From NCBI GenBank assembly GCA_002423305.1, contig DIVI01000162.1, positions 1-6,122 on the forward strand: DNA of 6,122 bases. Reading direction: 5' to 3'. Positions 5,576 through 6,122 of this stretch are shown one piece after another; position 1 is the first letter of the stretch; each line of letters starts with the position of its first letter. The stretch is from Methylococcus sp. UBA6136 (GTDB lineage: Bacteria; Pseudomonadota; Gammaproteobacteria; Methylococcales; Methylococcaceae). Both the position numbers and the translations under genes were made by a program. Below the pieces are notes generated by a model that was not told the DNA's origin, did no database searches, and was given only the letters and a program-made list of their open reading frames with translations.

Positions 5576-6122
5576 TCACGACCGGGGGTGTTCTCCCGAT
5601 GCGTTCGCCTTGGCAGCATCGGGGAGCATTCGTTCCAGCAATTCCGGCAAACGGCTGCCGGCGGGCGCCTGGGCGAGGAGTGCCAAGGCGAGCTGCTGGA
5701 TGCCATACGCTTCATCAATGAACCGTTTGCGGGCCTCATCCGCTGCGGCAAAACCCGTGCCCACCTGCTCGCCAATCCCTGCCAAGGCTGAACTGACGCC
5801 GGATCGCAAGCCCTTGAGTGCGCTGCGCTCTACCGAGGGTCTGAGTTGCCGATAGGCAAACCAGGGCAACAGCCAGGCCAAGCCCACCAAAAGGAGACTG
5901 TGCACGGCGAAATCCGTGCCGAGATAGCCGAGATGTTCGGTTGCACTGTCGTAATAGCCTTTGACCACCTGATAACTGGCCCAGCTGAGCGCCGCCAGTG
6001 GCAGCATAACTGCCAACAACCCCATGAGTTTCAGACTGGCCCGTTGCAAGCCGTTACCCGGTTGAGCCAAGGCCTGCCGCAGCATCAGCTGGGCCCGGTT
6101 CAGCACTTGCTTTCCGGTTTCC
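5576..6122 (-). CDS. C-terminal part of a two-helix membrane protein (5' end off window)
   Basis: The frame is open to the right edge; 181 residues are visible, ending at TGA (5578-5576 on the minus strand). GTG at 6106-6104 could be a start, but the five upstream codons read ETGKQ without a stop and no ribosome-binding site is evident, so this is more likely the end of a longer protein. In fragment numbering: a Gln/Leu-rich helix (6-28), membrane helix 1 (about 31-51), a short loop with YLGTDFAVHS (66-75), membrane helix 2 (about 71-90), and then a cytoplasmic-looking, Ala/Leu-rich helical tail with many charges (94-170). The hairpin followed by LRPSVERSALKGLR recalls the membrane-anchoring C-terminal half of dynamin-like or other membrane GTPases in gammaproteobacteria. 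No nucleotide-binding motif lies inside the window, so this is a guess. It converges on rubredoxin. Confidence 0.75.
   Translation of the reverse strand, partial: ETGKQVLNRAQLMLRQALAQPGNGLQRASLKLMGLLAVMLPLAALSWASYQVVKGYYDSATEHLGYLGTDFAVHSLLLVGLAWLLPWFAYRQLRPSVERSALKGLRSGVSSALAGIGEQVGTGFAAADEARKRFIDEAYGIQQLALALLAQAPAGSRLPELLERMLPDAAKANASGEHPRS

Noticed and set aside
5260..5775. 171-codon minus-strand frame
   Set aside because: It covers the rubredoxin gene on the opposite strand and part of the better-supported minus-strand membrane gene in another frame.

Overview
The window looks like a stretch of chromosome from a mid-GC proteobacterium, most likely a gammaproteobacterium. This rests on the strongly MoeB-like first gene, a typical proteobacterial rubredoxin, and a dispersed repeat carrying the GTTCG...TGAGC..GTCGAA signature that I recall from many beta- and gammaproteobacterial genomes. 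I cannot name the genus. No tRNA, rRNA, CRISPR array, transposase or phage gene is visible.

Layout. Bases 1-657 hold the 3' part of a molybdopterin-synthase adenylyltransferase gene (moeB; about 34 N-terminal residues lie off the window). A 209-base gap with an inverted repeat and an AT-rich patch leads to a 141-residue membrane protein of unknown function (867-1292). Its start overlaps the stop of a five-codon micro-ORF. Next come two genes for exported proteins: a 242-residue protein (1449-2177) and a large 846-residue, cysteine-rich protein (2347-4887). A 516-base gene-free stretch follows, containing a near-palindromic MITE-like element of about 161 bp (4931-5091). Then comes a 56-residue rubredoxin (5404-5574). 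It converges, with one base between the stop codons, on a minus-strand gene that enters from the right edge (5576-6122) and encodes a two-helix membrane segment plus a cytoplasmic tail.

How the parts fit together. moeB (molybdenum cofactor synthesis) and rubredoxin (one-electron transfer) are housekeeping or redox functions at the edges. The middle section, 867-4887, looks like an accessory block. It has one membrane protein and two Sec-exported proteins in the same orientation, none of which I can assign to a named family.

Most interesting points. An 11-G homopolymer fills most of the spacer of a plausible sigma70-type promoter directly before the first exported gene. This is the arrangement of known phase-variable promoters such as Neisseria porA. 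The large exported protein combines an N-terminal beta-type domain, a Gly/Ala-rich hydrophobic stretch, a six-heptad helical segment and a cysteine-rich C-terminal half. The element downstream is a long imperfect palindrome much larger than the short repeat core it contains. All function assignments for the two exported proteins are open.
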